DNA of 56,397 bases from Sulfitobacter maritimus (GCF_013346665.1 NZ_JABVBB010000026.1:1-56397); one strand, 5' to 3'. Numbered from the stretch's first letter, positions 26,171 through 35,544 are shown. A program made the numbers and translations. The notes: generated by a model from the sequence alone, not told the origin.

Positions 26171-27525
26171 CAGGCCGCTGAAAAAGTCTGCCGTGAGGAA
26201 CGATTTTTTTTTGAGCAGAAGCTCGATGCTCCCAGGTGTGCGGGGAGGCAGTCCGGGTACCCTGCTTTCCGGCTCAGGCGGCGAGCAGTTTCGGCAGTCT
26301 CCCGAGGTTGAACGCCGCCATCGCCAGCGTGAAGCGGGCCCGCACGCGCTCAATGCCGCGATACAGGGTCTGCGTCATGCCGCCGACAGTTTTGGCCCAG
26401 CCGAAAGGTTCCTCGATCGTCTTTCGGCGCCGCTGCGATTGGTCGTAACCGGGGTGCCGGGTGGTTCTGCCGTCAATGGCGGAATGTCGGGATTTCTGGG
26501 GGACATGCTGCGTGGCCACTATCTGGCGTAGCTCGGCGACGAAGTCGGCGCTGTCATAGCCGCGGTCTGACTCCAGGGTCAGGCGCCGGGTCGATCCGGG
26601 CGAGTGGCGGTGAAGCATGTCGATGGCAGCACGCCGCTCGGCGTGACCGTCTGCCCCCGTCAGGTCGGCCTGCACGATCAGGCCGGAGCGGGTTTCCATC
26701 AGGCTATGCCCCATTAAGCACAGCATGGCGCCGGCTCGAGGGACTTCTTGAACAGCCGGGCCTCCGGATCAGTCATCGAATCATGGGTGCGTTCGACTGC
26801 CGTTCGCCACGGAAGTCGACTTCGGCATTGCGGTTGCGGCGTGTGGGGCGGGTCATTGGATCGAGCTTAGCGGTGGTCTGGCCAGAGGCGGACGTGGGCG
26901 GCACACGGGAATCTGGTGGATCGCCGGGACCCTCGTCCCCGTCGGACGCAGCCCTTTCCTTCATTGGGAAACTCTTTATCCACGCCCAGGCCTTCACCAT
27001 GGTGCCGTCGACCGAGAAATGGTCTTCCGACACCAGCGGTGCCACTTCGCGATGCGCCAGAATGGCGGCCATGATCCGGCGGGCCATGTCGGTGGTCAGC
27101 AACCGGTCACGGTTCTTGCTAAACACCGTGGGGACCCAGACGGCATTGTCGATCCCTAGGCCCACAAACCAGCGGAACAGCCGGTTGTAATCCATCTGCT
27201 CCATGAGTTGCCGCTCCGACTGGATCGAGTCGAGTATCTGCAGCAAGCTGGCACGGATCAACCGTTCGGACGCGATCGAGGGACGGCCCTCACCCGCGTA
27301 GAGCCAGTCGAAGTCGGCATCAGGGAGCGCAGCGCGTCGTTGATGACGGCCCTGATCTTGCGAAGCGGTTGTCGCGCCGGAACGCGCTCCTCGAGATCGA
27401 CGTAGCTGCACAGCGAGCTCGTCACTTGATCTGATCCACGCATCCCACACTCCGTCGCCATCTTAGTGGCAACTGTGAGTCATGTTCCGCGACAGGCGTC
27501 GAGGCAGAAGTTTTTCAGCGGCCTG
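26171..27525 (-). mobile_element. IS1182/IS5-like insertion sequence
   Basis: 1355 bases bounded by inverted repeats beginning CAGGCCGCTGAAAAA (26171 inward and the complement ending at 27525). CTAG flanks both ends (26167-26170 and 27526-27529), consistent with a 4-bp target duplication. It inserted between the two 16-bp palindromes that follow repC. Its transposase is frameshifted. Confidence 0.8.
26274..27443 (-). pseudogene. IS1182/IS5-like transposase, frameshifted
   Basis: The product begins MRGSDQVTSSLCSYVDLEERV, shifts frame near 27330 to continue DADFDWLYAGEGRPSIASERL and HFSVDGTMVKAW, and shifts again near 26740-26790 before MLCLMGHSLMETRSGLIVQ and LESDRGYDSADFV. The end has EEPFGWAKTVGGM. 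N- and C-terminal parts are in the same frame and the middle is displaced, with two and probably three small indels. These lesions should abolish activity. The catalytic motifs of the DDE core (VDGTM, SDRGYD, EEPFGW) are each still readable. Confidence 0.85.
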
Positions 27526-27570
27526 CTAGCGGCGCGTGGTGGTTCTTCAGTTAATCTCAGACCAGCAGGT

Positions 27571-27586
27571 GTCCACCGCGGTGGAC
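27571..27586. promoter_or_regulatory. 16-bp palindrome, candidate RepB-binding centromere (copy 2)
   Basis: Identical to the copy at 26103-26118. Before the IS inserted the two would have been about 110 bases apart. Confidence 0.7.
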
Positions 27587-27672
27587 AAATGACACACGAG
27601 AAAGCCTTGATGAAAATCTCGCCGCCCATGGAAGAAAGCGGCAGCCAGGCATTACACCCTAAATCCCTAAAG

Positions 27673-28875
27673 TTATTGTGGGAGGTGAACATCTCCAAAG
27701 AGGTTTGGAAAGAGCCGCTCTCGATAATCCAACGGAAACGCCAACCGAACTGGCGTCTTCGGCGAGACGGAGGTCAGGTATCCGGCGGCGGTCAGTTTAC
27801 TCAGCGTGTTGCGAGCAGTACGCTCGGACGTCTTGAGCACAATCTGCGCATTGCCTCGTTCCAGTGCCCCATGCCGAAGAACCGCCGAGATTAGTTCCGG
27901 CGCTCGCTTGTCATCGATGGTATCTGCAACAAGACGACGATACCTTTGGTCCAGTCCGCCGAGATCGAACAATCTTGCTGAGAAGCTGATCTGGTCGAGC
28001 GTCACCTTTAGGAACCATTCACTAAACGTCTTCAGTGCCGCTTCTGACAGGTTCCCCCGTCCGTCGCGGTCTCCGCGGCGTGGACTGTCGGCCAGATCCA
28101 TCATCCGTTTGTACTCGCCCCGATCGGTTATCCCGCGGGCCAGCCCACGTGATACGGACCAGAGCCCTTGGCCACCAATTTCCGCTGTGAGGGCCATGGC
28201 ATGAGACATCAGTCTGCTGACACGTCCGTTACCATCCGGGAAAGGGTGGATGTAGTTGAGCCGGTGATGTGCAGAGGCGATCGCGATGATCCGTCCGCTC
28301 GAAGACCGCGCCGCAATCTGAAATCGTTTGTCGAAATGGTCCATGAATGCCGCGACGCGCGACGATGAAGGAGGTAGGTGGCGCCCGACCGCAACTTCCC
28401 GATCGTCATCCTGGCGCATGCGTCCCGGAACGATGGGCTCTTGTGTGCCGTCGGGATGTTCGATGACCCGAAACTCATCCGGCATCTCGTCGTAGAAGCT
28501 CTTATGGACCCAAGTCAGGAATTCGACGGATGTGGGGCGGGGCAGGGTGCCTATGCGATGCATCTCATCGATGGCTCGTTGAACGATGACGTGCGCTCGG
28601 GCCTCAAGGGCGAGAGGACGGGTTTCTTCCTCAAGCTCGGCACCAGCCAGCGCCCTTTCGATGTCGCGGGGGCGCGTGTTGTGTCCTTCGATCAGGTTGG
28701 AGTAGTAGCAGTTCATCACACGGACGAGATCGGCAAGTTCGGCTGCGCTGTCAGGATGCAACCCTTGTCCCAGCCCGGTGGCTTCCCTCTGGATGTCGAC
28801 CGAAAGGTCTGCCAGTTCTGTAGGAATATGCCCCTCGAAGAAGCAGGGTTCGATCCTAGCGGGTGTTTCCAGCAT
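27673..28875 (-). CDS. Fic-domain AMP-transferase family protein
   Basis: 400 residues from ATG 28875; the longer frame to 29214 adds unsupported sequence. The catalytic Fic motif HPFPDGNGR is complete (210-218). An N-terminal inhibitory helix motif of the (S/T)xxxE(G/N) kind is present as SNLIEG (59-64), so activity is probably self-limited in the same chain. A winged-helix region lies near the C-terminus (about 335-385: GNAQIVLKTSERTARNTLSKLTAAGYL). Family members modify proteins with AMP. The GC-rich gene sits between the second palindrome and the ArdC block and is transcribed alone. Confidence 0.9.
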   Translation of the reverse strand: MLETPARIEPCFFEGHIPTELADLSVDIQREATGLGQGLHPDSAAELADLVRVMNCYYSNLIEGHNTRPRDIERALAGAELEEETRPLALEARAHVIVQRAIDEMHRIGTLPRPTSVEFLTWVHKSFYDEMPDEFRVIEHPDGTQEPIVPGRMRQDDDREVAVGRHLPPSSSRVAAFMDHFDKRFQIAARSSSGRIIAIASAHHRLNYIHPFPDGNGRVSRLMSHAMALTAEIGGQGLWSVSRGLARGITDRGEYKRMMDLADSPRRGDRDGRGNLSEAALKTFSEWFLKVTLDQISFSARLFDLGGLDQRYRRLVADTIDDKRAPELISAVLRHGALERGNAQIVLKTSERTARNTLSKLTAAGYLTSVSPKTPVRLAFPLDYRERLFPNLFGDVHLPQ

Positions 28876-29170
28876 TTTGCCGATCTTCCATATTTGCAAA
28901 GTAATTGAAAAATAAACACATTTCGTACTTTGAAGCAAGGTTTTGCCGATATGCGTTGCCGATCTAGAATTGCTGCATGAAATCAATGGCTTCGGCAGAT
29001 GTACCGGGCTTTTCGGTTTTGTTGTGTGCCCAAAGGGGCCGGAGAAAGTGAAAGTGTCCTTCGGGTCTTGTGACTGACGGATGAGGGTCTTTGGGATCCC
29101 TCGGATGGGTCCGGGCCGGATTCCGGTCTGTCTTACCTGATGAAGGGCATTCCGATGCAAAACAGGTGTC

Positions 29171-29626
29171 TTGCGCGTGTTGCGCGCGACCGCTGTCTCG
29201 TGGTGGCGACACAAGGAACTACGCCAAACCGTCCAGACGGGCCAGGCACAGCAGCTCGAGCGCGAGACCGTCCTGCGTGATCTCGGCTATCTGAAGCAGG
29301 CGGCGTTATTGCCAAACGCGCATGTGATCTGCGGAGAGGGCGGGACGTTCCTCCATCTCGGTTGGACCACCGTTTCGACCTTCGCGCCGATCGAGCGCTT
29401 TCCATTGGCCACTCTTGCGGTCGCACGAGGGACCCCGTTCATCGATATCCGACCCGTCACCGATATCATCGCCTTCGCGAAGTTGCCGCGGGTGGCGCGG
29501 GACGGATCGGTCGACCCTGAACCTTGGGGTCCTGACCGGGCCGTATCTCTAACCACCTACATCGACATGGTCGAAAAGCTTGGTGCTAGGATCGCCAACG
29601 ATCCACGCCCCCGTCAGTCAGCCTGA
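29171..29626 (+). CDS. Hypothetical protein upstream of ardC
   Basis: Up to 151 residues from a TTG at 29171; the true start is uncertain. Coding character is good from about 29220 (GC-biased third positions). Recognisable segments are LRDLGYLKQAALLPNAHVICGEGG, WTTVSTFAPIERFPL and ARGTPFIDIRPVTD. I cannot assign a family. It precedes ardC in the same direction with a 40-base gap, so it may share its transcript. Confidence 0.5.
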   Translation: MRVLRATAVSWWRHKELRQTVQTGQAQQLERETVLRDLGYLKQAALLPNAHVICGEGGTFLHLGWTTVSTFAPIERFPLATLAVARGTPFIDIRPVTDIIAFAKLPRVARDGSVDPEPWGPDRAVSLTTYIDMVEKLGARIANDPRPRQSA

Positions 29627-29666
29627 TCACCATCCCCTCACACCAACATTCGAAAGGAGGCCAGCC

Positions 29667-30605
29667 ATGGCCCGATCCCGCACGACCAAATTTGATGCCT
29701 CCGAGGTCATCACAAACGAAATCATCCGTATCATCGAGCGCGGCGTCCTGCCGTGGCGCAAGCCCTGGACCGCAGGTGGCAGCTCTCGCCCCCTGCGCGT
29801 GGGCGGTGAACCCTACCAGGGAGTGAACAACTTCCTGCTGACGATGCGGACCGTGATGGCGGGCCACAGCTCTCCCTTCTGGATGACGCTGCCGCAGGCC
29901 AATGCGTTGGACGCGAAAATCCGCAAGGGCGAAAAGTCCTCTGTCGTCGTTTATTACGGTCAAAGCAGGAAAGACGCGGGCGGCGAGGACGACCGCAGCG
30001 ATGGCGATGATCGCTCCGAGGAAGCCCGCATCTTCCGCTTCCAGAAATCCTACCGCGTGTTCAATGCCTGCCAGATCGAGGGCTTGCCCGACAGCTTCTT
30101 CCCCAACCCGGAGTCCGCGCCCGAGCATCCGCCGTCTGAGCCCATCCCTCACATGCAGGCGTTTTTCGACGCCATCGACATTACGACCGTCTTCACGGGG
30201 ACGGAAGCGTACTATTTGCCGCCCGTGGACAAGGTCTACATGCCGTCCATCACGCGGTTCCACGATCCGCGGAACTTCTACGGGGTCTGGGCGCATGAGC
30301 TGGCCCATGCCACAAAAGCACCCCATCGGCTGAACCGTGATTTCGGTTTCTCGAAATTCGGCAATACCTCCTACGCGCGAGAGGAGATCGTCGCGGAACT
30401 GACCTCGGTGTTCCTGGGTCAGACGCTCGGCTTCACGGCGCATACGCTCGAGATGAATGCCGCCTACCTCCACAACTGGTTGCGCGTTCTTCGGTCGGAC
30501 AAGGGCGCGATCTTCCGGCACGCGGCGGACGCACAGCGCGCTTGCGACTACCTGATCGCCAGATCTGAGGCAGGTAGGGCAGGGGGCCGCGCTGAAGCTG
30601 CCTGA
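29667..30605 (+). CDS. ardC: ArdC-like antirestriction protein
   Basis: 312 residues from ATG 29667, preceded by AAGGAGG. The N-terminal ssDNA-binding domain (DUF1738) has EIIRIIERGVLPWRKPW and GVNNFLLTM. The C-terminal metalloprotease-like domain has a zinc-binding HELAH near residue 210. In IncW plasmid R388, ArdC protects incoming single-stranded plasmid DNA from restriction. It opens the long plus-strand block of plasmid genes. Acidic insert DDRSDGDDRSEEA separates the strands in the N-terminal half. Confidence 0.93.
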   Translation: MARSRTTKFDASEVITNEIIRIIERGVLPWRKPWTAGGSSRPLRVGGEPYQGVNNFLLTMRTVMAGHSSPFWMTLPQANALDAKIRKGEKSSVVVYYGQSRKDAGGEDDRSDGDDRSEEARIFRFQKSYRVFNACQIEGLPDSFFPNPESAPEHPPSEPIPHMQAFFDAIDITTVFTGTEAYYLPPVDKVYMPSITRFHDPRNFYGVWAHELAHATKAPHRLNRDFGFSKFGNTSYAREEIVAELTSVFLGQTLGFTAHTLEMNAAYLHNWLRVLRSDKGAIFRHAADAQRACDYLIARSEAGRAGGRAEAA

Positions 30606-30628
30606 CCACACGGAGAACGGAGACTCGC

Positions 30629-30838
30629 ATGTCACGCAAGGAACTCAAGACGCTGCGGGTGGCCTGCTTCAACGACGGCCGCCGCAAGATCATCACCTTC
30701 AAGCGCGGTGCCTATTGGTGGAGCGCTGCCGAGGGCGCTTATCCGCTCTCGGCAGCGCTCGAGAGCATCAAAGAACAAGGCGGCTGGATCGAAACCATCC
30801 CCAACCCGAATTACAGACCCAAAGGGCTGTTCGGGTAG
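30629..30838 (+). CDS. Small conserved plasmid protein
   Basis: 69 residues with a GGAG site eight bases upstream. Sequence features are basic N-terminus MSRKELKTLRVA, KRGAYWWSAAEGAYPLSAALE and NPNYRPKGLFG. I do not recognise a named family. It lies 23 bases after ardC and has normal plasmid-backbone codon use, so it is probably real. Confidence 0.7.
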   Translation: MSRKELKTLRVACFNDGRRKIITFKRGAYWWSAAEGAYPLSAALESIKEQGGWIETIPNPNYRPKGLFG

Positions 30839-30925
30839 GGCGCCTTCGGCCTCGATTCATCCGCCAAGCGGAAAAGAAAAAGCGGGCTTTGGGAAGGGTG
30901 TTTCAACTTCTCAAAGGAGATCCCC

Positions 30926-31315
30926 ATGTCCATGAATGTTCAATCCCAGCCAGACTGTCCGGATCCGACCGTGATCGCGGCGCTAAACGACGCGTTTCGC
31001 AAGCTCACATGCCTTGGGCTGCCGCCCGCGCAGCCCATCCAGGGCCGGATGCATGTCACCCGCGCGCTTATGGAGGCCGGTGACGGTTTCATGGCCGAGG
31101 CGGTGAAGGCCACCGGTGCGTTCGATACATTCGAGCCCGAGAATGATCCCGAGGGATGGCACGATTTCGGGGCGGTCGAGATCCGCGGCGAGACCGTGTT
31201 CTGGAAAATCGATCTCTATGAAGCAGACTCGGATTTCCGCTACGGGGCTGAGACCCCGGACAATCCTGCCACCACCATGCGCGTGCTGACCATCATGCTG
31301 GCGCGCGACTGGTAG
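30926..31315 (+). CDS. DUF3768-family protein
   Basis: 129 residues. The family block NDPEGWHDFGAVEI, FWKIDLYEADSDFRYGAETPDNPATTMRVLTIML is clear. DUF3768 proteins are small, of unknown function, and nearly always sit in plasmid accessory regions. An AAAGGAG site lies upstream. Confidence 0.85.
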   Translation: MSMNVQSQPDCPDPTVIAALNDAFRKLTCLGLPPAQPIQGRMHVTRALMEAGDGFMAEAVKATGAFDTFEPENDPEGWHDFGAVEIRGETVFWKIDLYEADSDFRYGAETPDNPATTMRVLTIMLARDW

Positions 31316-31468
31316 AAGGGCAGGGGACTCCTCCCCCTGACATCTGAGACGATGAAGGCCCGCTGCCCCTCAAAAAGGCAAAGCGGGCCTTTTGTCGTGG
31401 TGATCCCTGAAGCCGGGGATTGGTCGCGCGCGCGCGGGCCACACCTCACCCACCTGGAAGGATATCCC

Positions 31469-33451
31469 ATGACCACAAGCTTTGCCCCTCTCACCGTTGC
31501 CATCGGCGATCTTGTCGCCCACCCCGCCAATGTGCGCAGCAACTCCCCGGAAACTTATGACCCCGAGAACATCGCGCATCTGAAGGCCAGCATCGCTGTG
31601 CTGGGCCTGCTCCAGCCGCTCCTGGTCCAGAAGATTGACGGCAAATACGCTGTCCTCGCCGGTGGGCGGCGCCATGCCGCGCTGAAGAAGCTGATCGCCG
31701 ACAAGGCCACCAAGGGGTTCACTGCGAAAGCCAAGGTGGACTGCCGCCTTGTGCCGGAGGACTGTGACGTCACCACGGTGCTGTCGCTCGCCGAGAACAT
31801 CACCCAGGCGCCGATGAACGCGATCGACGAGTTCGAGGCTTTCGCGCGGATGATGGAGGTCGACGGCCAGACGCCCGAGACCATCGCCAAAACATTCGGC
31901 ACGACCGTCGCCGCCGTGAAAGGCCGGTTGCGCTATGGCCTGATCCACCCTGACATCCGCGCCGCGGCCCGGGGCAAGGTGATCACGCTCGACACGATGA
32001 AGGCCTTCGCCGAGCACCCGAGCCAGGAGGCGCAGCGCGAGGTCTTCGAGGCGCTCACGAAGGACGGCGGCTATCTGCAGGCCTATACCGTCCGTCAGGC
32101 ACTCAAATCCCGCGGGGTGCAGGTCAGCGATGATATCGGGGCTTTCGTGCGCGCGGACTACGAGGCACGCGGCGGCGCCGTCGCAGCCGATCTGCTGGAA
32201 GAGCATTCCGTGCTCGAGGATGCGGCGCTGGTCGAGACCATCCTGCTCGAGAAGCTCGGTGCCGCCGCCGAAGAGGCTCGCATAAAGCTGGGCTTTGCCT
32301 GGGCCGATGCGATGGTGCGCTATGATTACGCGACCATGGCCGACTACGGCCGCGTTTATCCCGGCCCGATCGAGCCGGATGAGGCTGCCCAGAAGCGCGT
32401 GGATGAAATCACCGCCGAGCTTGAGAAATTGCAGCTCGAGATGGAGAATGAGGGGCTCGAGGACGGTGCCTATAATGCCCTTTACGACCGCGTGGACGCC
32501 TTGGAAGAGGAAGCGCGCGATCTGCAGGAGGCCTACAGCGCCGAGGACCTCGCGCGGTCTGGGGTGATCGCGTCCTGGTCGGGCGGGCAGGTGACCCTCC
32601 ATGTTGGCCTCGTCCGCCCGGAGGACACCGTCAAAGAGGAGGGCGCACGCGGCTCCTCTCCTAGCCCGACCGGGGAAGAAGCCCCGGACCCGGGCGAAAT
32701 CACCTACCCGGCCTCGCTGGCCGAGGACCTCAAGACCGAGCGGGCCATGGCCCTTGGCGCCGCAATGGCGCTGCATCCGGAGGCCACGCTCGATCTGACG
32801 CTCTTCAAGCTGGTGAGCGACGTTCTGGCCAGCGGCATGAGTGTCACGCAGGCGATCAAGATCGAAGCCCGCAAGGAATACCGCAGCCATGCCAAGATGG
32901 ACGAGATCGACGAGACCTCGCTCGAGCAGGTGGCGGCGGCGCATGATGCGCTTGATCTGTCCTGGCTCGATGACACCCGCGCGCCCGCCGATCAGTTTGC
33001 GGCGTTTCGCGCGCTGAAGGCCGGCGAGAAGGCCAAGCTCGTCGCCTATGCCACCGCCAGCACCACGCAGTCCTGCTTCGCGCGGGACCGATCGCGCGAC
33101 AGCCTGATGCATGCGTTCGAAATTGAGATCATGCCCGATATCCGCGCCCACTGGACGCCGAACGCGGCGCTCTTCAATCGCTTTAAAAAGGCGTGGCTCC
33201 TGAAGATCCTCGGTGAGGATCTGGGTCTGGCCCAGGAGGCGGTGACGCTGGCCTCGTCGAGCAAGAAGGAAATCGTCGCCTTCTGCGACAAGCTCTTCGC
33301 CGAACCCTTCGCCACACTCACGGACGCGCAGCGCGCTGCCGTGGCCGCCTGGTGCCCGCCGATGATGCAGACCGCCGGTGGCGCCTGTGATGAGACGGCG
33401 CCGATCACGGAAACCCCGGAACCTGACGGCGAGGTCGCGCAAGCGGCCTGA
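31469..33451 (+). CDS. ParB/Srx-domain protein (large plasmid ParB-like)
   Basis: 660 residues from ATG 31469 with AAGGA upstream. The ParB N-terminal domain covers about 1-110: HPANVRSNSPETYD, LKASIAVLGLLQPLLVQ, VLAGGRRHAALKKL and SLAENITQAPMNAIDEFEAFARM. A helix-turn-helix follows (TIAKTFGTTVAAVKGRLRYGLI). The C-terminal half is long, acidic and coiled-coil rich (EITAELEKLQLEMENEGL). It is separate from RepB of the replication operon and more like the orphan ParB-like nucleases of conjugative plasmids. The opposite-strand frames of similar length are shadows. Confidence 0.9.
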   Translation: MTTSFAPLTVAIGDLVAHPANVRSNSPETYDPENIAHLKASIAVLGLLQPLLVQKIDGKYAVLAGGRRHAALKKLIADKATKGFTAKAKVDCRLVPEDCDVTTVLSLAENITQAPMNAIDEFEAFARMMEVDGQTPETIAKTFGTTVAAVKGRLRYGLIHPDIRAAARGKVITLDTMKAFAEHPSQEAQREVFEALTKDGGYLQAYTVRQALKSRGVQVSDDIGAFVRADYEARGGAVAADLLEEHSVLEDAALVETILLEKLGAAAEEARIKLGFAWADAMVRYDYATMADYGRVYPGPIEPDEAAQKRVDEITAELEKLQLEMENEGLEDGAYNALYDRVDALEEEARDLQEAYSAEDLARSGVIASWSGGQVTLHVGLVRPEDTVKEEGARGSSPSPTGEEAPDPGEITYPASLAEDLKTERAMALGAAMALHPEATLDLTLFKLVSDVLASGMSVTQAIKIEARKEYRSHAKMDEIDETSLEQVAAAHDALDLSWLDDTRAPADQFAAFRALKAGEKAKLVAYATASTTQSCFARDRSRDSLMHAFEIEIMPDIRAHWTPNAALFNRFKKAWLLKILGEDLGLAQEAVTLASSSKKEIVAFCDKLFAEPFATLTDAQRAAVAAWCPPMMQTAGGACDETAPITETPEPDGEVAQAA

Positions 33452-33525
33452 GCCATCACGCGACCCGCGCGAGGCATTCCCTGCGCGGGTCGACCCTCTT
33501 CCAAACCGAACAGAAAGACATCCCC

Positions 33526-34119
33526 ATGGCTATTCTCAAGTTCTCTGCCTCCGCAGTTGCGGCGCAGATCGCCCATGCGCGCGCCTGCAAGACCTTCCTG
33601 CCCAACTGGAACGGGCCCGTGGACAGGCCGGCCCTGATCCTCATCGTCGGCAATGGTGTGCATCTGCGCTCGAACGGCATCGATGGCACGACCACCCGTA
33701 TCGTCACCACCGAACAGGCCGATCCCTCCTTCGCCTTCGCCGACGGCATGAACCCATTTCGGGATGCCGACTGGATGGCGCAGCGCCGCATGGCGTTTCG
33801 CGATCTGACCGGCCAGTTCTACACCGACATCCTGGATGACGTGCAGGTGCTCATCGACCGGGGGCGAGGGGCCATCCGGCTCGCCACCGATGGCCACAGC
33901 ATCCGCGTCTTCGTGCGCCGGGCCTCGGATTATCTCATCGGCGGGACCTACGAAGTGCCCTCGGGCCTCGGCGGCACCTTCCGGGTCATCCTCAAGGATG
34001 CCTGCGACACCTTCGCGATCGTGCAGAACTGCGGCAATTGCGAGGATTTCGACGCCATGCAGCCCTACCGCGTGCCGCTCGATGCCCTGATGGAAATCGA
34101 TGACCGGAGGGTGGCGTAA
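33526..34119 (+). CDS. Hypothetical plasmid protein
   Basis: 197 residues. The start MAILKFSASAVAAQIAHARACK is followed by LILIVGNGVHLRSNGIDG and a middle region VQVLIDRGRGAIRLATDGHSIRVFV. It may be distantly related to DUF3085, but I do not claim that. It sits between the ParB-like gene and a DUF6927-like gene in one direction and has backbone codon use. Confidence 0.7.
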   Translation: MAILKFSASAVAAQIAHARACKTFLPNWNGPVDRPALILIVGNGVHLRSNGIDGTTTRIVTTEQADPSFAFADGMNPFRDADWMAQRRMAFRDLTGQFYTDILDDVQVLIDRGRGAIRLATDGHSIRVFVRRASDYLIGGTYEVPSGLGGTFRVILKDACDTFAIVQNCGNCEDFDAMQPYRVPLDALMEIDDRRVA

Positions 34120-34221
34120 CGCGCCCATTCTCAAACACGCATCGCCAATACCCTGCCGGGCCTGCGGCCCTCTCGGGACATTGGCGACAACAATTTCCCC
34201 AGTGACAGAAAGGACTCTGAG

Positions 34222-34878
34222 ATGGGTTGGCTCTTCTACACCGACGGCCGCGTCAAATCCTACGCGGATGAGAAAGCGGAAATCGCCCGGCTCTGCACCT
34301 CTCATGGCGAAAGGCGCAGAACCGAACTGATCAAGGCCTGCAAGGTGGGCTCCACCTGGTATGCGGCGGCAAGGGTCACAAGTATCGATGGCTCGCCGGT
34401 CGAGGACACGACCTATGTGACCGATGCGGATGGCTCCATCACTTTCGGGGCTGTCTTCCTCACCCGATACGATGACGGCTGCTGGGGCTACAAGGACATG
34501 GAGGAAAGCGCTGGCCCGAACGAGTCTCGTGCTCCCCTTGGGCTGATCGAGCTCCTCTCCGACCTGAAAGACCCGGACAGCTACGCCCAGGACTGGCGCC
34601 AGCGCTGCCGGGACTGGGCTTCGATCCCTGACTACGAGGAAGGCGACAAGATCAGGCTCGCAGCACCCGTGACGCTCACCGATGGCAGCACCTGCCAGAT
34701 CGTCACCGCGACGCACTACAGGCGTGGGCGGCAAAAACGCCGCTGCTACCGCATCGAGGAAACCGGTGGGCTCGTACGCCTGTCGAAGGCCTCGCTTGCG
34801 GGCTCGGAGCTGCTCAGCTCCGCAAAAGGCGAGGCCAGTCCTGTGCTGGCGGAGTTCCTGGCGGGGCAGGGTGGCTGA
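34222..34878 (+). CDS. DUF6927-like protein
   Basis: 218 residues opening MGWLFYTDGRVKSYADEKAEI, with VGSTWYAAARVT, FGAVFLTRYDDGCWGYKDMEE and RCYRIEETGGLVRLSKASL. It resembles DUF6927, a family of unknown function in alphaproteobacterial plasmids. It has GAAAGGACT upstream and no membrane or catalytic features that I can see. Confidence 0.7.
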   Translation: MGWLFYTDGRVKSYADEKAEIARLCTSHGERRRTELIKACKVGSTWYAAARVTSIDGSPVEDTTYVTDADGSITFGAVFLTRYDDGCWGYKDMEESAGPNESRAPLGLIELLSDLKDPDSYAQDWRQRCRDWASIPDYEEGDKIRLAAPVTLTDGSTCQIVTATHYRRGRQKRRCYRIEETGGLVRLSKASLAGSELLSSAKGEASPVLAEFLAGQGG

Positions 34879-34928
34879 GTTTCCCGCTGAGACAACATCA
34901 CGGGACCACGTGCACACATACTGCCGAC

Positions 34929-34957
34929 TTGAAACCGTATCTCAAATGAGATACATC
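34929..34957 (+). promoter_or_regulatory. relBE promoter with operator palindrome
   Basis: TTGAAA (34929-34934) and TACATC (34952-34957) are 17 bases apart. Perfect 8-bp arms GTATCTCA (34937-34944) and TGAGATAC (34947-34954) fill the spacer and overlap the -10 box, the normal layout for autorepression by antitoxin. Confidence 0.65.
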
Positions 34958-34982
34958 ACTCCCATCAACTGGAGGACCATCC

Positions 34983-35282
34983 ATGCCTGCCCAAACATCC
35001 ATGCTTCATGTCCGTGTTGACGATCAGCTGAAAGCACAGGCTTCGGACGCACTTGCGGGCGTCGGTCTGACGCTCTCCGACGCGGTGCGTATTCTTCTGA
35101 CCCGCGTGGCCGCAGAGGGCGGCTTGCCTGCCGGATTGACCGCTGATCCGGATGCCTATGACGCCTGGTTCCGGGCGAAGGTACAGGAAGCGCTGGACGA
35201 TCCAAGGCCCACAACGCCCCATGCCAAGGCGATGCAAGACGCCCAGGCATTGATTGACGGGAAGCGCCTTGCCAAATCTTGA
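34983..35282 (+). CDS. relB: RelB/DinJ-family antitoxin
   Basis: 99 residues. The N-terminal ribbon-helix-helix reads MLHVRVDDQLKAQASDAL and GLTLSDAVRILLTRVAAEGGLP, typical of RelB/DinJ. The C-terminal tail would wrap the toxin. It has GGAGG upstream and overlaps the toxin gene. Confidence 0.92.
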   Translation: MPAQTSMLHVRVDDQLKAQASDALAGVGLTLSDAVRILLTRVAAEGGLPAGLTADPDAYDAWFRAKVQEALDDPRPTTPHAKAMQDAQALIDGKRLAKS

Positions 35283-35544
35283 ATGGAAAGCCACGGCCAT
35301 AGCCGACTTGCTGGCAATCATTGACTACATCTCTGACGACAACCCGGATGCCGCCCAAGTTCTCAAAGACGAGATAGAACACAAGACGTCCCTCCTTCCT
35401 GAACGCCCTCAGATGTACCGCGCGGGCCGTGTGGACGGGACTAGGGAGATGGTTGTTCGGCCGAACTACATCGTGGTTTATGCTGAAAGCCCTGAGATGG
35501 TGACCATTTTGCGCGTTCTTCATGCTGCGCAGCAGTGGCCATGA
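35269..35544 (+). CDS. relE: RelE/ParE-family toxin
   Basis: 91 residues from TTG 35269 (LPNLEWKATAIADLLAIIDYI); a TTG at 35254 is also possible. Both starts lie inside the antitoxin gene, so the pair is coupled. Family features are WKATAIADLLAIIDYISDDNP, RAGRVDGTREMVVRPNYIVVYA and the C-terminal VTILRVLHAAQQWP. RelE members cleave mRNA on the ribosome, while ParE members attack gyrase; the ending with LHAAQQW favours the ParE/RelE hybrid group. The pair should stabilise the plasmid. Confidence 0.9.
   Translation: MPNLEWKATAIADLLAIIDYISDDNPDAAQVLKDEIEHKTSLLPERPQMYRAGRVDGTREMVVRPNYIVVYAESPEMVTILRVLHAAQQWP

Noticed and set aside
29586..30635. 349-codon minus-strand frame
   Set aside because: Shadow of ardC, which carries HELAH and a strong ribosome site.
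31370..33442. 690-codon minus-strand open frame
   Set aside because: It is the exact shadow of the ParB-like gene, with Arg/His-rich composition and no family resemblance; the plus frame has clear motifs.
33046..34917. 623-codon minus-strand open frame
   Set aside because: It covers several well-supported plus-strand genes and their ribosome sites; it arises from GC-rich codon bias.
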